From: Roseburia rectibacter
GTDB lineage: Bacteria > Bacillota > Clostridia > Lachnospirales > Lachnospiraceae
DNA length: 64,000 nt
Assembly: GCF_014287515.2 (NCBI RefSeq)
Contig: NZ_CP092473.1
Span: forward strand, 2,693,001-2,757,000
Direction of reading: 5' to 3'
Below, piece by piece: positions 36,014-46,421 of the stretch. Each line of letters starts with the position of its first letter. Positions within the stretch are counted from its first letter, which is position 1. The position numbers and the translations under genes were made by a program. A model generated the notes under the pieces. It saw only the letters and a program-made list of their open reading frames with translations. It made no database searches and was not told the origin of the DNA.

Positions 36014-38770
36014 TTAGATCCTTTCTTTCGTCCTGCCCTGTTCTTTTTTTCTCTTATCACCCGTTCTATATCTGAAAACAGCAATCCCGATCACCGACAG
36101 GATTCCAAGACCGCTCAAAACAGCACCCGTTTTTAAATACGGTGTACAGTAATAAAATTCGATCTGATGTATTCCCTCCGGCACATCAATTGCCATATAC
36201 ATCGTATCTGCCTTTAAAACATCTGCTTCCTTGCCATCAATATACGCCCGCCATCCACTGCTGTATGGGACCGTCAGACAAAACAATTCTTCCTGATCTG
36301 TCTCAAGAGTACCGGATATCCGGTTGGTATCCATGACGACCCCTTTTAAAACATTCTGTTTCAGTTTTTTTGCCAGACTATCAACCTGCTGCATCGGCTG
36401 ACATACGATCTGCATCTCATCAAACCGGTAAGTCCCCTTTTCATGAAATGTCAGTGTAATTTCATCTGCTTTTTCATCACGATAGCCGGTATTGATCAGA
36501 TAATCATCCACACCACTGTAAAAATTATTCTTTCTGGTAAGGAATGTAATCATCTTTGTAATCTTTCCACAGGTCACATCAATGTGCAGACGGCTCTTCG
36601 ACTGTGTTAAGGTTTTTCCTTCCTCCGAAAACCCAAGTCCCTTTAATATAAAGTATGTTTCGCTCTCCGGCATCCCCTCAAAGGAAAGTGTGACCGACGC
36701 TTTCTTTTCTGTCGCTGTAAATCCCTGGTCTGTCAGTTCCACGTTATGCATATCCGTAATCTCATAAGAAATCTCTTTATCTGTAAATTCCATTCCGGTT
36801 TCCTTCTGAGCTAATGCAGCCGGAACCTTATCATCCTCCACAATGATTCCCTGTAAAAGTGCCTGCTGTTTTTTTGTTACATCCAGCTTTTCATAGATAC
36901 TCCGTGGAATTACTGCACTGCCTGCGAATCCGACCGGCAGTACGGAATCATTCTCATAGGCATCGCATTTCACTTCATACTGTCCCCCCGCGCCAAGTGT
37001 TCCACGATTGATACAGACGTTGTAACCATATGGACGCAGTCCTTTATTCCCGGACGGCACCACATAATAACGCACGCCGGAAAGTACTTCTAACATCGTG
37101 CGCGCATCAAACCCGGAATAACAGAAATCCCTGGTCTGATTGATGTACATTTCTCTCTGAAACTGGTTGATATCCGGGTTTGCAAGACTGAAATAATAGG
37201 AAGTACCATTAATTCCAAGCTGCATTGCCGTGTTTTTCCACTCCTCAGACTGCAGGGACTCATAGCGGTATGTCGTATCTTTCGCATGATTTTTCACAAG
37301 GTTTCCAGCCGCACCCTTTGTCAGCATGGAAAGTGCCTCCCCCTGTGTGGCAAATTCCTCCACATAACCGCCCGCCTGTGGCGCATATTCTGCCCATCCC
37401 TGATAGATCAGTTCCAGCATCACGACCACTAACAATGCCGCTTTAAAAACAAATTTTTCTTTCGTCTTTTTCCCGGTTCCGACAATGAGGACTAACAGCA
37501 CGGAAAATAATAATAATGCCACTAATACATACTGTTTCTGATGCTTTCCAAGCACCTCCAAGCACAGGCAGATATAGGTGATCCCCGCCCAGAAAAGTGC
37601 TATTTTTTTCTTAAAATGCATCTCCATCATCTGTGGATACATTTTTACCGCAATAAAAGACACGAGCATAGAATATGCCCACATGTAACGGTTTACCACA
37701 TAACTTCCACCATTCAACATTTTTCCCGCAAATGGGAACAACAGTAACAGCGTCATAAGTACAAATCCGGCACGCAGTCCCCTGTTTTTTCTTCGCCCAA
37801 GAAGAAGCAGCAGCACTGCCAAAAGGACGATTCCCGTATATCCCAGTTCACTCCAGTAGGTCGAACCTCCGATCAGGAATCCATAAAATAATTTCCGATA
37901 ATAAGATAACGGATAAAGCAATGAAAACGTATGCTGTGCTCCTGCCCTTCCTGTAGATAATGTCATGGCAACAACCGGAAGCAGAATAATAGAAACAGAT
38001 GACAGCGTTACAAACGAGTATGCCGCAAAACGCCATACCCAGTACCATACCGTCTTAAAAACCGGTTTTCCAAACAGCATCAGGTAACGAAGCAGGGCAT
38101 AGATGGCAACAAAGATACAGATCATATAGGTAAAATAAAAACTGCTGACCGTTGCCACCGCAAGCATTCCCATATATAACCATGGTTTCTGTTTTTTATA
38201 AATTTTATCCACACCAATCAGGATCAACGGCAGATAAATCATCGGATTTAAAAAATACGGATGGCGCACCGCAATGATAACCCAGAAGCAGAAATCATAT
38301 ACCATTGCCCCAAGCAGCGTAGAATAAGGTTTCTGTCCGTGATACCTGCAATATGCAGAAAATGCCAGTCCGGCAAAATAAATCCTTACCAGAACCATCG
38401 CATTGTAAAAAAGTTCCATATACTTTTCATCCGGCACAAACACCGATAAAAGATTGAGTGGATCACCGATCACATAATAATGAAGCGTCGTCAGCACATC
38501 TGAGCCAAGTCCGATATGCATGTCCCACAGCGGAACCGAAAGCCTGTGTTCTGTAATAAGCGTATCTATGATCGATAACAGCCAGGAACGGTAATAAAGC
38601 AGCGCATTGAAATGCTGCTGCAAACCGTCTGGAACCCATATAAAACTCTTTTTATTTATGATAAATACGGAGAATACCGCCCCCGCAATGATTGTAAAAC
38701 ATATGGTATATGCCAGAGCAAACCAGACTTTTTTACTGACGTTACCATTTTTATTCCGTAGGAATCCCAT
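36014..38770 (-). CDS. YfhO-family membrane protein (GT-C-like)
   Basis: A 918-residue integral membrane protein. After one N-terminal helix it has about a dozen hydrophobic segments in residues 10-450 (for example PDGLQQHFNALLYYRSWLLS, MVYDFCFWVIIAVRHPYFLN and VVNRYMWAYSMLVSFIAVKM) and a ~420-residue extracytoplasmic region before a final helix near 890-905. These features match YfhO, a GT-C-fold family that transfers sugars from lipid carriers onto teichoic acids or similar polymers. The C-terminal VPYSSGWRAYIDGKEADV is a typical YfhO segment. It is co-transcribed with the acyltransferase gene. Confidence 0.88.
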   Translation of the reverse strand: MGFLRNKNGNVSKKVWFALAYTICFTIIAGAVFSVFIINKKSFIWVPDGLQQHFNALLYYRSWLLSIIDTLITEHRLSVPLWDMHIGLGSDVLTTLHYYVIGDPLNLLSVFVPDEKYMELFYNAMVLVRIYFAGLAFSAYCRYHGQKPYSTLLGAMVYDFCFWVIIAVRHPYFLNPMIYLPLILIGVDKIYKKQKPWLYMGMLAVATVSSFYFTYMICIFVAIYALLRYLMLFGKPVFKTVWYWVWRFAAYSFVTLSSVSIILLPVVAMTLSTGRAGAQHTFSLLYPLSYYRKLFYGFLIGGSTYWSELGYTGIVLLAVLLLLLGRRKNRGLRAGFVLMTLLLLFPFAGKMLNGGSYVVNRYMWAYSMLVSFIAVKMYPQMMEMHFKKKIALFWAGITYICLCLEVLGKHQKQYVLVALLLFSVLLVLIVGTGKKTKEKFVFKAALLVVVMLELIYQGWAEYAPQAGGYVEEFATQGEALSMLTKGAAGNLVKNHAKDTTYRYESLQSEEWKNTAMQLGINGTSYYFSLANPDINQFQREMYINQTRDFCYSGFDARTMLEVLSGVRYYVVPSGNKGLRPYGYNVCINRGTLGAGGQYEVKCDAYENDSVLPVGFAGSAVIPRSIYEKLDVTKKQQALLQGIIVEDDKVPAALAQKETGMEFTDKEISYEITDMHNVELTDQGFTATEKKASVTLSFEGMPESETYFILKGLGFSEEGKTLTQSKSRLHIDVTCGKITKMITFLTRKNNFYSGVDDYLINTGYRDEKADEITLTFHEKGTYRFDEMQIVCQPMQQVDSLAKKLKQNVLKGVVMDTNRISGTLETDQEELFCLTVPYSSGWRAYIDGKEADVLKADTMYMAIDVPEGIHQIEFYYCTPYLKTGAVLSGLGILSVIGIAVFRYRTGDKRKKEQGRTKERI

Positions 38771-38787
38771 TTTTTAATTTCTCCCAT

Positions 38788-38823
38788 AGAAAAAGACCAA
38801 AGCACATTGTCTCTGGTCTTTCT
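38788..38823 (-). terminator. Terminator after glyS
   Basis: GAAAGACCA and TGGTCTTTTTC pair around a ~14-nt loop and end in a T-run on the minus strand, 20 bp downstream of the glyS stop. Confidence 0.8.
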
Positions 38824-38842
38824 CCTGATCATATCTTTTCTT

Positions 38843-40240
38843 TTACCAGTTGAACTTCTCTGCGAAATAAGCATCCAGATCCTCGATCTTAATACGCTCC
38901 TGCTCCATGGTATCACGGTCACGAACCGTTACGGCACCGTCATTTTCAGACTCGAAATCGTAGGTTACACAGAACGGAGTACCGATCTCATCCAGTCTTC
39001 TGTAACGCTTTCCGATATTTCCTCTGTCATCAAATTCACAGTTATATTTGTGTGAAAGCTGCGCGAATACTTTCTCAGCACCTTCATTTAACTTCTTGGA
39101 TAATGGAAGTACACCGATCTTAACAGGTGCTAAAGCCGGATGGAAATGAAGAACCGTTCTCATATCCGGTTTTTCCTCTGTTCCGATATTTTCCTCGTCA
39201 TAAGCAGCACATAAAAATGCTAAAACAACACGGTCTGCTCCAAGTGAAGGCTCAATAACATATGGAAGATATCTCTCATTCTTCTCATCATCAAAGTAAG
39301 TAAGATCCTGACCGGAAGTCTCCTGATGACGTCCAAGATCATAATCGGTTCTGTCAGCAATACCCCAGAGTTCGCCCCATCCGAATGGGAATAAGAACTC
39401 GATATCCGTTGTTCCCTTGCTGTAGAATGCAAGCTCAGCCGGATCATGGTCACGCAGACGCATCTCATCCTCTTTGATTCCAAGGGAGATCAGCCAGTCA
39501 CGGCAGAAACCTCTCCAGTACTGGAACCACTCTAAATCAGTACCCGGCTCACAGAAGAACTCAAGCTCCATCTGCTCAAACTCTCTGGTACGGAATGTAA
39601 AGTTACCCGGTGTAATCTCATTACGGAAAGATTTTCCGACCTGTCCGATACCAAACGGAATCTTTTTACGGGATGTTCTCTGTACATTCTTAAAGTTTAC
39701 GAAAATACCCTGTGCTGTCTCAGGTCTTAAGTATACGGTATTCTTTGCATCCTCAGTAACACCCTGGAATGTCTTAAACATCAGGTTAAACTGACGGATA
39801 TCTGTGAAGTTGTGTTTGCCGCAGGTTGGACATGGAACCTGATTTTCCTCGATGAAATCACGCATCTCTTCCTGTGTCCATCCGTCTACGGAGCTCTTTA
39901 ACTCGATTTTTTTCTCCTCTGCAAAATCCTCGATGATCTTATCTGCACGGAAACGCTCATGACATTCTTTACAATCCATCAGAGGATCTGAAAATCCGCC
40001 AAGATGTCCGGATGCAACCCAGGTCTGCGGGTTCATTAAAATGGCACAGTCCACACCTACATTGTATGGATTCTCCTGAATAAATTTCTGCCACCATGCT
40101 CTTTTTACGTTGTTCTTTAATTCAACGCCAAGATTACCATAATCCCATGTATTTGCAAGACCACCGTAAATCTCAGATCCCGGATATACGAAACCCCTTG
40201 ATTTTGCCAGTGCTACGATTTTGTCCATTGATTTTTCCAT
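38843..40240 (-). CDS. glyS: Glycine--tRNA ligase, dimeric class II
   Basis: Charges tRNA-Gly. This is the single-chain alpha2 (eukaryote/archaeal-like) glycyl-tRNA synthetase of 465 residues, also called glyQS. Motifs: [20 protein letters not shown] at the N-terminus, ARG-type motif 2 region [20 protein letters not shown] and motif 3 [20 protein letters not shown]. An anticodon-binding domain forms the C-terminus. The start has GGTGAGG upstream. I found no glycine T-box in the short upstream interval, which instead holds a small GGCAGT/ACTGCC hairpin at 40268-40281. Confidence 0.98.
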   Translation of the reverse strand: MEKSMDKIVALAKSRGFVYPGSEIYGGLANTWDYGNLGVELKNNVKRAWWQKFIQENPYNVGVDCAILMNPQTWVASGHLGGFSDPLMDCKECHERFRADKIIEDFAEEKKIELKSSVDGWTQEEMRDFIEENQVPCPTCGKHNFTDIRQFNLMFKTFQGVTEDAKNTVYLRPETAQGIFVNFKNVQRTSRKKIPFGIGQVGKSFRNEITPGNFTFRTREFEQMELEFFCEPGTDLEWFQYWRGFCRDWLISLGIKEDEMRLRDHDPAELAFYSKGTTDIEFLFPFGWGELWGIADRTDYDLGRHQETSGQDLTYFDDEKNERYLPYVIEPSLGADRVVLAFLCAAYDEENIGTEEKPDMRTVLHFHPALAPVKIGVLPLSKKLNEGAEKVFAQLSHKYNCEFDDRGNIGKRYRRLDEIGTPFCVTYDFESENDGAVTVRDRDTMEQERIKIEDLDAYFAEKFNW

Positions 40241-40293
40241 AAATAATTCCTCACCTTTCTATAAAATGGCAGTGGACTGCCTCTTTTGTATGT

Positions 40294-41031
40294 TTACTTA
40301 TAAATAATGTATGTGTAGACATCTGTTTCAAATGCCCCATCATCTTTTACATAGGCTGTGTCATCATTGACATCCGTGTCAGATATCTCTGTTGAACCGC
40401 CAACATTCTCTGTTCCGCCAGAAGCATTTTCATCTGAAACATTATCACTGTTTAAACTGTAACCATCCCGTATGGAAACACTGTCTGCCCCGGTCAGCTT
40501 TACATTTTCTGTGGAAACATAACAGATCGTTCCATCTACTTTGACATCTCTGTTTGCCTTGATGATGACTGCTTTTAAATCATCCCCGGAATAAATTTCT
40601 TCCTTCGTCGCTGTTCCGGTCACCTTTCCATCTTCTACACTGACAAAATCTGTGTTGAAATCATATCCTGCTGCCAGTGCCTTAACAACCTTGCCCTCAT
40701 AGAGTTCAATGCCATTAAATCCTGTATAATCTTCCGGTGTTTTATATTTCATCTTAAGCGTTGCCGTACTCTCTTTCACAGAAAGTCCTTCCAGTTTTAC
40801 CGTATTCTTTCCATGTTCTTCCGTATAAGCAGAAACAGCATCTGTCACATAATCCTTTAGTTCTGTCTCATCATAATAATCTTTATCCAGTGTCTCAACA
40901 TCTACTGTGAGTACGGTTCCGTTTTTCTGTACATATACCGTATCCGTATCTGCATTCAGAGATTTTCCACATCCAGCCAGCATCGAAATGCCAATCAGTA
41001 CGCCAATACCTGCCATACATGCTTTTCTCAT
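40294..41031 (-). CDS. Hypothetical lipoprotein
   Basis: A secreted lipoprotein of 245 residues. The signal peptide ends in a SMLAGC lipobox at residue ~21. The mature part is acidic, with a repeated beta-strand feel (VYVQKNGTVLTVDVETLDKD, KLEGLSVKESTATLKMKY) and a low-complexity Ser/Asn/Asp/Gly linker around residues 195-225. No catalytic motif or known domain was recognised. GGAG precedes the ATG. It lies between recO and glyS, a position often filled by unrelated lipoproteins in this family. Function unknown. Confidence 0.8.
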   Translation of the reverse strand: MRKACMAGIGVLIGISMLAGCGKSLNADTDTVYVQKNGTVLTVDVETLDKDYYDETELKDYVTDAVSAYTEEHGKNTVKLEGLSVKESTATLKMKYKTPEDYTGFNGIELYEGKVVKALAAGYDFNTDFVSVEDGKVTGTATKEEIYSGDDLKAVIIKANRDVKVDGTICYVSTENVKLTGADSVSIRDGYSLNSDNVSDENASGGTENVGGSTEISDTDVNDDTAYVKDDGAFETDVYTYIIYK

Positions 41032-41097
41032 TTTTACAAGTCTCCATTCGTCTTACATATCCAATGTTTTACATTATACTATTTCCGATTCCCGATT

Positions 41098-41862
41098 TCA
41101 ACCAGTAAATAGTCCCTCTAACATTTTAAGAGACTGAAATGTGTGATCCAGATAAACTGCACGATAACTTTTCATAATTGCAAGCAGCTGCCTTAACACA
41201 CTGTCACTGACAGAAAAAGTATATAATTTTTCCACCCTTGCTGAAATGATATACTGCATCGTATAAAGAGTTGATTCATCCAGGAAAAACCTGCCGCTTT
41301 CCTCCGTGGACGCTTCTTTTTTTTCACAGGGATCACAGACACAGCCACCCCGTTTTGTTACAAACCAGTTCAGTTCTTCTTTTTTTCCACATTTCAGACA
41401 GGCAAATACATTCGGTGCTTCACCGTTTACCGACATTGCCTTTAACTCAAAAATAAAACGGACCAGTCTCTTATCATATGCACTGCTTGTCAATGCCCGA
41501 AGTGACTGATAAAGCAGCTTTAACATCTCGCGTTCATCATTGTTTTCCTGACAGTAATAATCGGCAAATTCCAGAAAATAACATCCATAATATGTAGCTT
41601 CAAGTTCTTCCTGAACTTCCCTGAAATAGTTCTGAATGGAAGCCCTCACCACCGTATAGGAGCTTCGCCCCTCAAACATTTCAAATTCACCAAAGGAAAA
41701 GGGGGTTGCCGCAGCAACAAGTGCACTGTTTGGTCTTCTTGCACCTTTTGCAAATGCGGTGATCTTGCCCCTTTCCTTCGTCAGCAGTGTGATTCTTCTG
41801 TCATAATCGCCAATCGGCATTACCTTTAAGACCATCCCGGTCACTACGATATTCTGTCCCAT
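41098..41862 (-). CDS. recO: DNA repair protein RecO
   Basis: Recombination mediator that loads RecA with RecR. An N-terminal OB fold (VVTGMVLKVMPIGDYDRRIT, LLTKERGKITAFAKGARRPN) is followed by a helical domain with a zinc-ribbon (CLKCGKKEELNW and CVCDPCEKKE). Length 254. The ATG at 41862 has only a weak purine stretch upstream, but its first codons lie inside the yqzL-like gene, so coupling probably compensates. It follows era in the order M16-era-yqzL-recO. Confidence 0.96.
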   Translation of the reverse strand: MGQNIVVTGMVLKVMPIGDYDRRITLLTKERGKITAFAKGARRPNSALVAAATPFSFGEFEMFEGRSSYTVVRASIQNYFREVQEELEATYYGCYFLEFADYYCQENNDEREMLKLLYQSLRALTSSAYDKRLVRFIFELKAMSVNGEAPNVFACLKCGKKEELNWFVTKRGGCVCDPCEKKEASTEESGRFFLDESTLYTMQYIISARVEKLYTFSVSDSVLRQLLAIMKSYRAVYLDHTFQSLKMLEGLFTG

Positions 41863-41980
41863 CCGGTCTATTTTCCCATCCTCTCCCTGTGGTATCAAAG
41901 CTGCCTTTATGCGACTCTTTGTATTTTAAATAATCGGTTACTCTTCCTGTTGTCATAAAATTGCTCCAGGCTTCATCCAT
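41801..41980 (-). CDS. yqzL: YqzL-like small protein overlapping recO
   Basis: A 59-codon gene preceded by GGGAGGA. It begins MDEAWSNFMTTGRVTDYLKY, matching the pattern of Bacillus YqzL (a short W..F..TG....YL.YKE protein encoded just before recO). The C-terminal half is hydrophilic (GRGWENRPDGTEYRSDRDG). Its 3' 62 bp overlap the recO start in another frame, suggesting coupled translation. Function is not established in the family. Confidence 0.7.
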   Translation of the reverse strand: MDEAWSNFMTTGRVTDYLKYKESHKGSFDTTGRGWENRPDGTEYRSDRDGLKGNADWRL

Positions 41981-42064
41981 AATCTCATCCTCCCATCATC
42001 CATCACTTGATAATGTTAGGATTTCCTCAGACAGCTTCCCTTATACCAGCAAAAAAATGGTAAG

Positions 42065-42973
42065 TCAGATCTCGTCCTTATTATAGCCAAAGTTCTTCAT
42101 CATGGAATCGCTGTCACGCCAATCTTTTTTGACCTTTACCCAGAGTTTTAAATTGACCTGCTCCTCTAACAGACGTTCAATCTCATAGCGCGCGTTTGAA
42201 CCGATCTTTTTTAACATGGCTCCGCCTTTTCCGATCACAATACCCTTATGGGAATCTCTCTCACAGACAATCGTTGCCTCAATGTCCATGATATTTTGTC
42301 CTTTCCGCTGTTTCATGCGGTCAATGCAGACTGCGATTCCATGCGGTATCTCATCATCTAATGCATGAAGTGCTTTTTCACGGATGATCTCCGCAACGAT
42401 CGCACGCTCCGGCTGGTCTGTGATCGTATCTTCATCATAAAACTGCGGTCCATACGGCAGATATTTAAAGATCATATCCAATACGGTATCAAGATTCTGT
42501 GCACGCAGTGCGGATGCCGGAACGATCTCGGCAAAATCGTATACCTTGCGGTAAGTATCGATAAATTCCAATATCTTATCCCGGCTCACCGTATCTACCT
42601 TATTAATAACAAGGATCACCGGTGTTTTTGTCTTCTTTAACTGCTCGATGATATGCTGCTCGCCTGCTCCGATAAAGTTTGAAGGTTCCACTAACCAGAG
42701 GATCACATCTACTTCATTTAATGTGTGCTCCGCGGTGTTTACCATATATTCGCCCAGCTTATTTTTTGCCTTGTGGATTCCCGGTGTATCCAAAAATACG
42801 ATCTGTCCACGCTCCATATCCGTATAGACTGTCTGGATACGGTTTCTGGTTGTCTGCGGTTTATTTGATGTGATTGCGATCTTCTGTCCGATCAGATGGT
42901 TCATCAACGTTGATTTTCCAACATTTGGTCTGCCGATAATTGTGACAAATCCTGATTTAAAATTTTCTTTCAT
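42065..42973 (-). CDS. era: GTPase Era
   Basis: Essential Ras-like GTPase for 16S rRNA maturation and 30S assembly. G1 GRPNVGKSTLMNHLIGQK, switch PQTTRNRIQ, G3 FLDTPGIHK, G4 VINKVDTV and G5 SALRAQN are present. A C-terminal KH domain follows, with the family signature VIVGKGGAMLKKIGSNAR-like text (IVIGKGGAMLKKIGSNAR). Length 302, as expected. The start has GGAG upstream and lies 18 bp after the M16 protease stop. Confidence 0.98.
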   Translation of the reverse strand: MKENFKSGFVTIIGRPNVGKSTLMNHLIGQKIAITSNKPQTTRNRIQTVYTDMERGQIVFLDTPGIHKAKNKLGEYMVNTAEHTLNEVDVILWLVEPSNFIGAGEQHIIEQLKKTKTPVILVINKVDTVSRDKILEFIDTYRKVYDFAEIVPASALRAQNLDTVLDMIFKYLPYGPQFYDEDTITDQPERAIVAEIIREKALHALDDEIPHGIAVCIDRMKQRKGQNIMDIEATIVCERDSHKGIVIGKGGAMLKKIGSNARYEIERLLEEQVNLKLWVKVKKDWRDSDSMMKNFGYNKDEI

Positions 42974-42991
42974 TTGTACTCCATTCCAAAA

Positions 42992-45922
42992 TCATTCATA
43001 TAAATTTTTCAACTGCATAAACATATCACTCTGACTCTTTAAGTTTTCTTCATTTCCGATGACACAGATATTTTTCTCATCCAATACGGATGCGATCAGA
43101 TCCTTTAAGGCACGGATATCATCTTCTGTTGCACCGATCACCTGATCACGCTCTTTCTGGATATCCGCAAAATCCAGTCCCTGTAAATATGCGGTCATGG
43201 AACGCGCTCCCTTCGCACTCGGATTCATCGGCGTATCCATATCGCTGATCGTACCGATAATGTATTTTGTCATCTCACGCTCGTCCGCCTTAAAATCAGC
43301 CAGATACTGTGGAATGCCATCATAGATCTCATCTGTTTTCTTTAAGTTCGGATCACGGTAAGATACAAAATAAGTATCTCCATTTCGCATATAGCTGTTC
43401 ATGCATCCATAGGCACCGCCTTTGACACGGACGTTGATCCAGAGATAATCATATCCCATAATGACTTTCAAAATACGCAGTGCCCCGTGATACGAAAATC
43501 CGTGACGCGCATAATTGCCGGCTCTTGCCACATACTGTACCTGCGATGCATCCATAAATCCCTCATTTTTCTTTTCCAGATGAACCTTTGGCAGCATCCG
43601 CTCTTTTACAGTCTCTTTTGACACATACAGATTCTTTAACAGAAAGGCAATCTGTTCTTCCACCGCCTGATAATCAGCCTCTTCACAGACAACACTGACT
43701 AACATACGTTCCGGCACAAATATCATCTGTACCAGCCGCATAAGCCTTGCGATCAGTTCGTCCTTTTTCTCATCGAAATGTTCATCTAAATCGGAAACCA
43801 GCTCATAGAACGAAATACCTGCTGTTGCTTCCTGATAATATGCCGCTCTTGAAAAATAAGACAATGCACGCATGGATGCCACCGAGTGACCGGAACCGTC
43901 AAATGCTGCCTCGATCCTGGAACGCAGCTGGGCTATGATCTCACGCAGACGCTTTTCATCGGAAATCTTTGTTGTCATTAAGATCTCGCGTAAAAGATCC
44001 ATTGCCTGAGGCAGTTCTGATGCCAGTGTTTTCACACGCAGTTCAAACATAAACTGCATGTCATCCTGCTTTTTCACATGCGGATATACACCGGTACTTG
44101 CGGATATCCCTCCGGTATGAATGTTGATCTCATTTGCCAGCTCTGAAAATCCATACCGCTCTGTGTCCATATATCCAAGAATGTATTTCAGTATTCCAAC
44201 ATATGGAAGATCCTTTATCTCCATATCACGGATATCAAAAAGGATGCGCAGATAATCGATGCCATTTGAAAACATCTCATGATGCACGATCGTCGTGTCA
44301 CCACATTTCTTTATCTTATTATAAAGTGGTGCTGCTTCGCGCTTCATGTCTTCGCGTTTTAACATCGGGATCTTTTCTAAATCTTCTTTTGGTGATGATT
44401 CTTCCTGATACTGTTTTAAATGCTTTGTATCCTCGATGAGCTGTTTTATCTCATCTTTATTCAGGCTTTCCTTATATGCAGCAAGTTTCTCTGCCAGTGC
44501 CTCATCACGTTTTGCATTTAATCCTCGTTCCGGTTCGATCACAACGACCGATGCATGTGGATTATGAATCAGATACTTGTCGATCAGTGCCTCAAAATAT
44601 CCTGTTTCAACCTGCTCCCGTAGAAAACGGTAGGTATCTAATGCTTCCACATGCATAAACGGCTGCCTGTCATCATAAAGCCAGCTGTCTAAACACTGGA
44701 TACCGTATAAAAGTCCCTTCGGGAACTGCCCAAAATCAGCCTCGCGATAACGGAACTCCGATGCACTGATTCCTGCAAGCAGCGCTTTCCTATCCACTCC
44801 GTCTTTTACCTGATGTTTTAAAACGTTCTGTATCGTCTCAAGGAATTTTTCTTTATCTGTGCTGTTTGCATTTTTGGCAATAATGGAAAATACCGGCTGC
44901 ATGGTACTGCTGTCATAACCACCAACGATATCTTTTCCGATCCCCGCATCGATCAGTGCCTGTTTTAACGGTGCCCCCGGTGCACCAAGCAATGCATAAT
45001 CCAGAACATCAAATGCCAGATAAAGTTTCTTATCTAAAATATCTCCTACGACCAGATTATAGGAAAGATACGTGTTATCTTCCTCTGGTTCTGCAGAAGA
45101 AATCGGGTATTTCTTTGTGATCTCCACCGGTTTTTCGAATGTTTTCTGTGCCTTTACGGCCGAATCAAGTTCAATCTCTTCATAATGGCTTAAATATTCC
45201 TCATCCATCCAGCGAAGTTTTTCTGCCACATCCATATTTCCATACAGATAAATATATGAATTGCACGGATGATAATATCTTCTGTGAAAATCAAGGTAAT
45301 CCTCATATGTCAGATCCGGGATGTGTTCCGGATCTCCACCGGACTCATTGCTGTATGTGGTATCCGGGAACAGGGAATTTAAAATTTCCCGCTGCAGCAC
45401 ATCATCTGCAGACGAAAAAGCTCCCTTCATCTCATTATATACAACACCATTGATGGTGACCGGTGCATCTTCGCTCTCAAGCTCATAATGCCAGCCTTCC
45501 TGTTTGAAAATCTCCTGATGTTTATAGATATTTGGATGAAATACGGCATCCATGTAAACACTCATCAGGTTCTGAAAATCTATGTCATTGCAGCTTGCCA
45601 CAGGATAGATCGTTTTCTCAGGATACGTGATCGCATTTAAAAATGTATTCAAAGATCCCTTGACCAGCTCCACAAAAGGATCTTTGACCGGGTATTTATC
45701 AGACCCACACAATACTGTGTGTTCTATGATATGTGGTACACCTGTAGAATCCTCTGCCGGCGTACGGAACCCGATATAAAATACCTTGTTATCATCATCA
45801 TTTGAAATTACCGCAACTCTTGCACCGCTTTTTTTATGGCGTAAAATAAACCCTTCGGATTTCAAATCACGCAAAGGGCACTGTTCTAAAATCTCGTATG
45901 CTTCCAAATCAGTCAGTTTCAT
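42992..45922 (-). CDS. M16C insulinase-family metalloprotease (PreP-like)
   Basis: A 976-residue zinc protease related to presequence protease and falcilysin. The inverted zinc motif HIIEH is seen in VPHIIEHTVLCGSDKYPV, with the distal ligand region GVVYNEMKGAFSSADDV. Four M16 repeats fill the protein, the third and fourth being inactive. Family members degrade short unstructured peptides in the cytoplasm. The start at 45922 uses GGAGG 6 nt upstream. It is followed closely by era. No signal peptide is present. Confidence 0.94.
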   Translation of the reverse strand: MKLTDLEAYEILEQCPLRDLKSEGFILRHKKSGARVAVISNDDDNKVFYIGFRTPAEDSTGVPHIIEHTVLCGSDKYPVKDPFVELVKGSLNTFLNAITYPEKTIYPVASCNDIDFQNLMSVYMDAVFHPNIYKHQEIFKQEGWHYELESEDAPVTINGVVYNEMKGAFSSADDVLQREILNSLFPDTTYSNESGGDPEHIPDLTYEDYLDFHRRYYHPCNSYIYLYGNMDVAEKLRWMDEEYLSHYEEIELDSAVKAQKTFEKPVEITKKYPISSAEPEEDNTYLSYNLVVGDILDKKLYLAFDVLDYALLGAPGAPLKQALIDAGIGKDIVGGYDSSTMQPVFSIIAKNANSTDKEKFLETIQNVLKHQVKDGVDRKALLAGISASEFRYREADFGQFPKGLLYGIQCLDSWLYDDRQPFMHVEALDTYRFLREQVETGYFEALIDKYLIHNPHASVVVIEPERGLNAKRDEALAEKLAAYKESLNKDEIKQLIEDTKHLKQYQEESSPKEDLEKIPMLKREDMKREAAPLYNKIKKCGDTTIVHHEMFSNGIDYLRILFDIRDMEIKDLPYVGILKYILGYMDTERYGFSELANEINIHTGGISASTGVYPHVKKQDDMQFMFELRVKTLASELPQAMDLLREILMTTKISDEKRLREIIAQLRSRIEAAFDGSGHSVASMRALSYFSRAAYYQEATAGISFYELVSDLDEHFDEKKDELIARLMRLVQMIFVPERMLVSVVCEEADYQAVEEQIAFLLKNLYVSKETVKERMLPKVHLEKKNEGFMDASQVQYVARAGNYARHGFSYHGALRILKVIMGYDYLWINVRVKGGAYGCMNSYMRNGDTYFVSYRDPNLKKTDEIYDGIPQYLADFKADEREMTKYIIGTISDMDTPMNPSAKGARSMTAYLQGLDFADIQKERDQVIGATEDDIRALKDLIASVLDEKNICVIGNEENLKSQSDMFMQLKNLYE

Positions 45923-45979
45923 CATCATCCTCCAAAATATGATCTTATGTCTATTAGTATACCATATTTTACACAACTT

Positions 45980-46013
45980 AAAAAGGGAATGTATTATTTA
46001 CACTCCCTTTTTT
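45980..46013 (-). terminator. Terminator after the cold-shock gene
   Basis: AAAAAGGGA and TCCCTTTTT pair around a ~16-nt loop with a T-run on the minus strand, separating the cold-shock gene from the M16 protease gene. Confidence 0.8.
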
Positions 46014-46036
46014 GGTACTTATGGAATAATCCGCTA

Positions 46037-46240
46037 TTATGCGATACGGCTTACATTGGCAGCCTGAGGTCCCTTTTCTCCCTCAGTAACCTCGAACTCT
46101 ACACGCTCGCCGTCTTTTAACTCCTTAAATCCATCCATGTTCAGTGCGGAAAAATGTACGAATACATCATTCCCCTGCTCGTCCGAAATAAATCCGTAAC
46201 CCTTTTTGGCATTAAACCACTTTACAGTTCCCTGCTGCAT
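46037..46240 (-). CDS. Cold-shock protein (CspA/CspB family)
   Basis: A 67-residue single cold-shock domain protein, an RNA/DNA chaperone. RNP1 (KGYGFISDE) and RNP2 (VFVHFSAL) motifs are intact, in the frame [21 protein letters not shown] started it at 46240, where the fold begins, with GGAGG 13 nt upstream; upstream codons read through the leader and are rejected. The ~100-bp leader is likely the temperature-sensing 5' UTR usual for csp mRNAs. Confidence 0.96.
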   Translation of the reverse strand: MQQGTVKWFNAKKGYGFISDEQGNDVFVHFSALNMDGFKELKDGERVEFEVTEGEKGPQAANVSRIA

Positions 46241-46421
46241 AACTCTTTCAAGACCTCCTAATACATGCAAAACTTTTGTTTCTTCCACATCGGAATATTC
46301 CGTGTGTACTGTGCTGTCCAAACGATGAAATTTATAACAACACCATGAGTCGAATTTAGCATATATTACTTATTTTGTCAATCTTATTTTATAATTATTG
46401 TGAAATATGCACATTTTGCAG

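Noticed and set aside
38843..40293. Glycine T-box before glyS
   Set aside because: Only ~50 bp separate glyS from the lipoprotein gene, and no AGGGTGGNACCGCG-type core is present.
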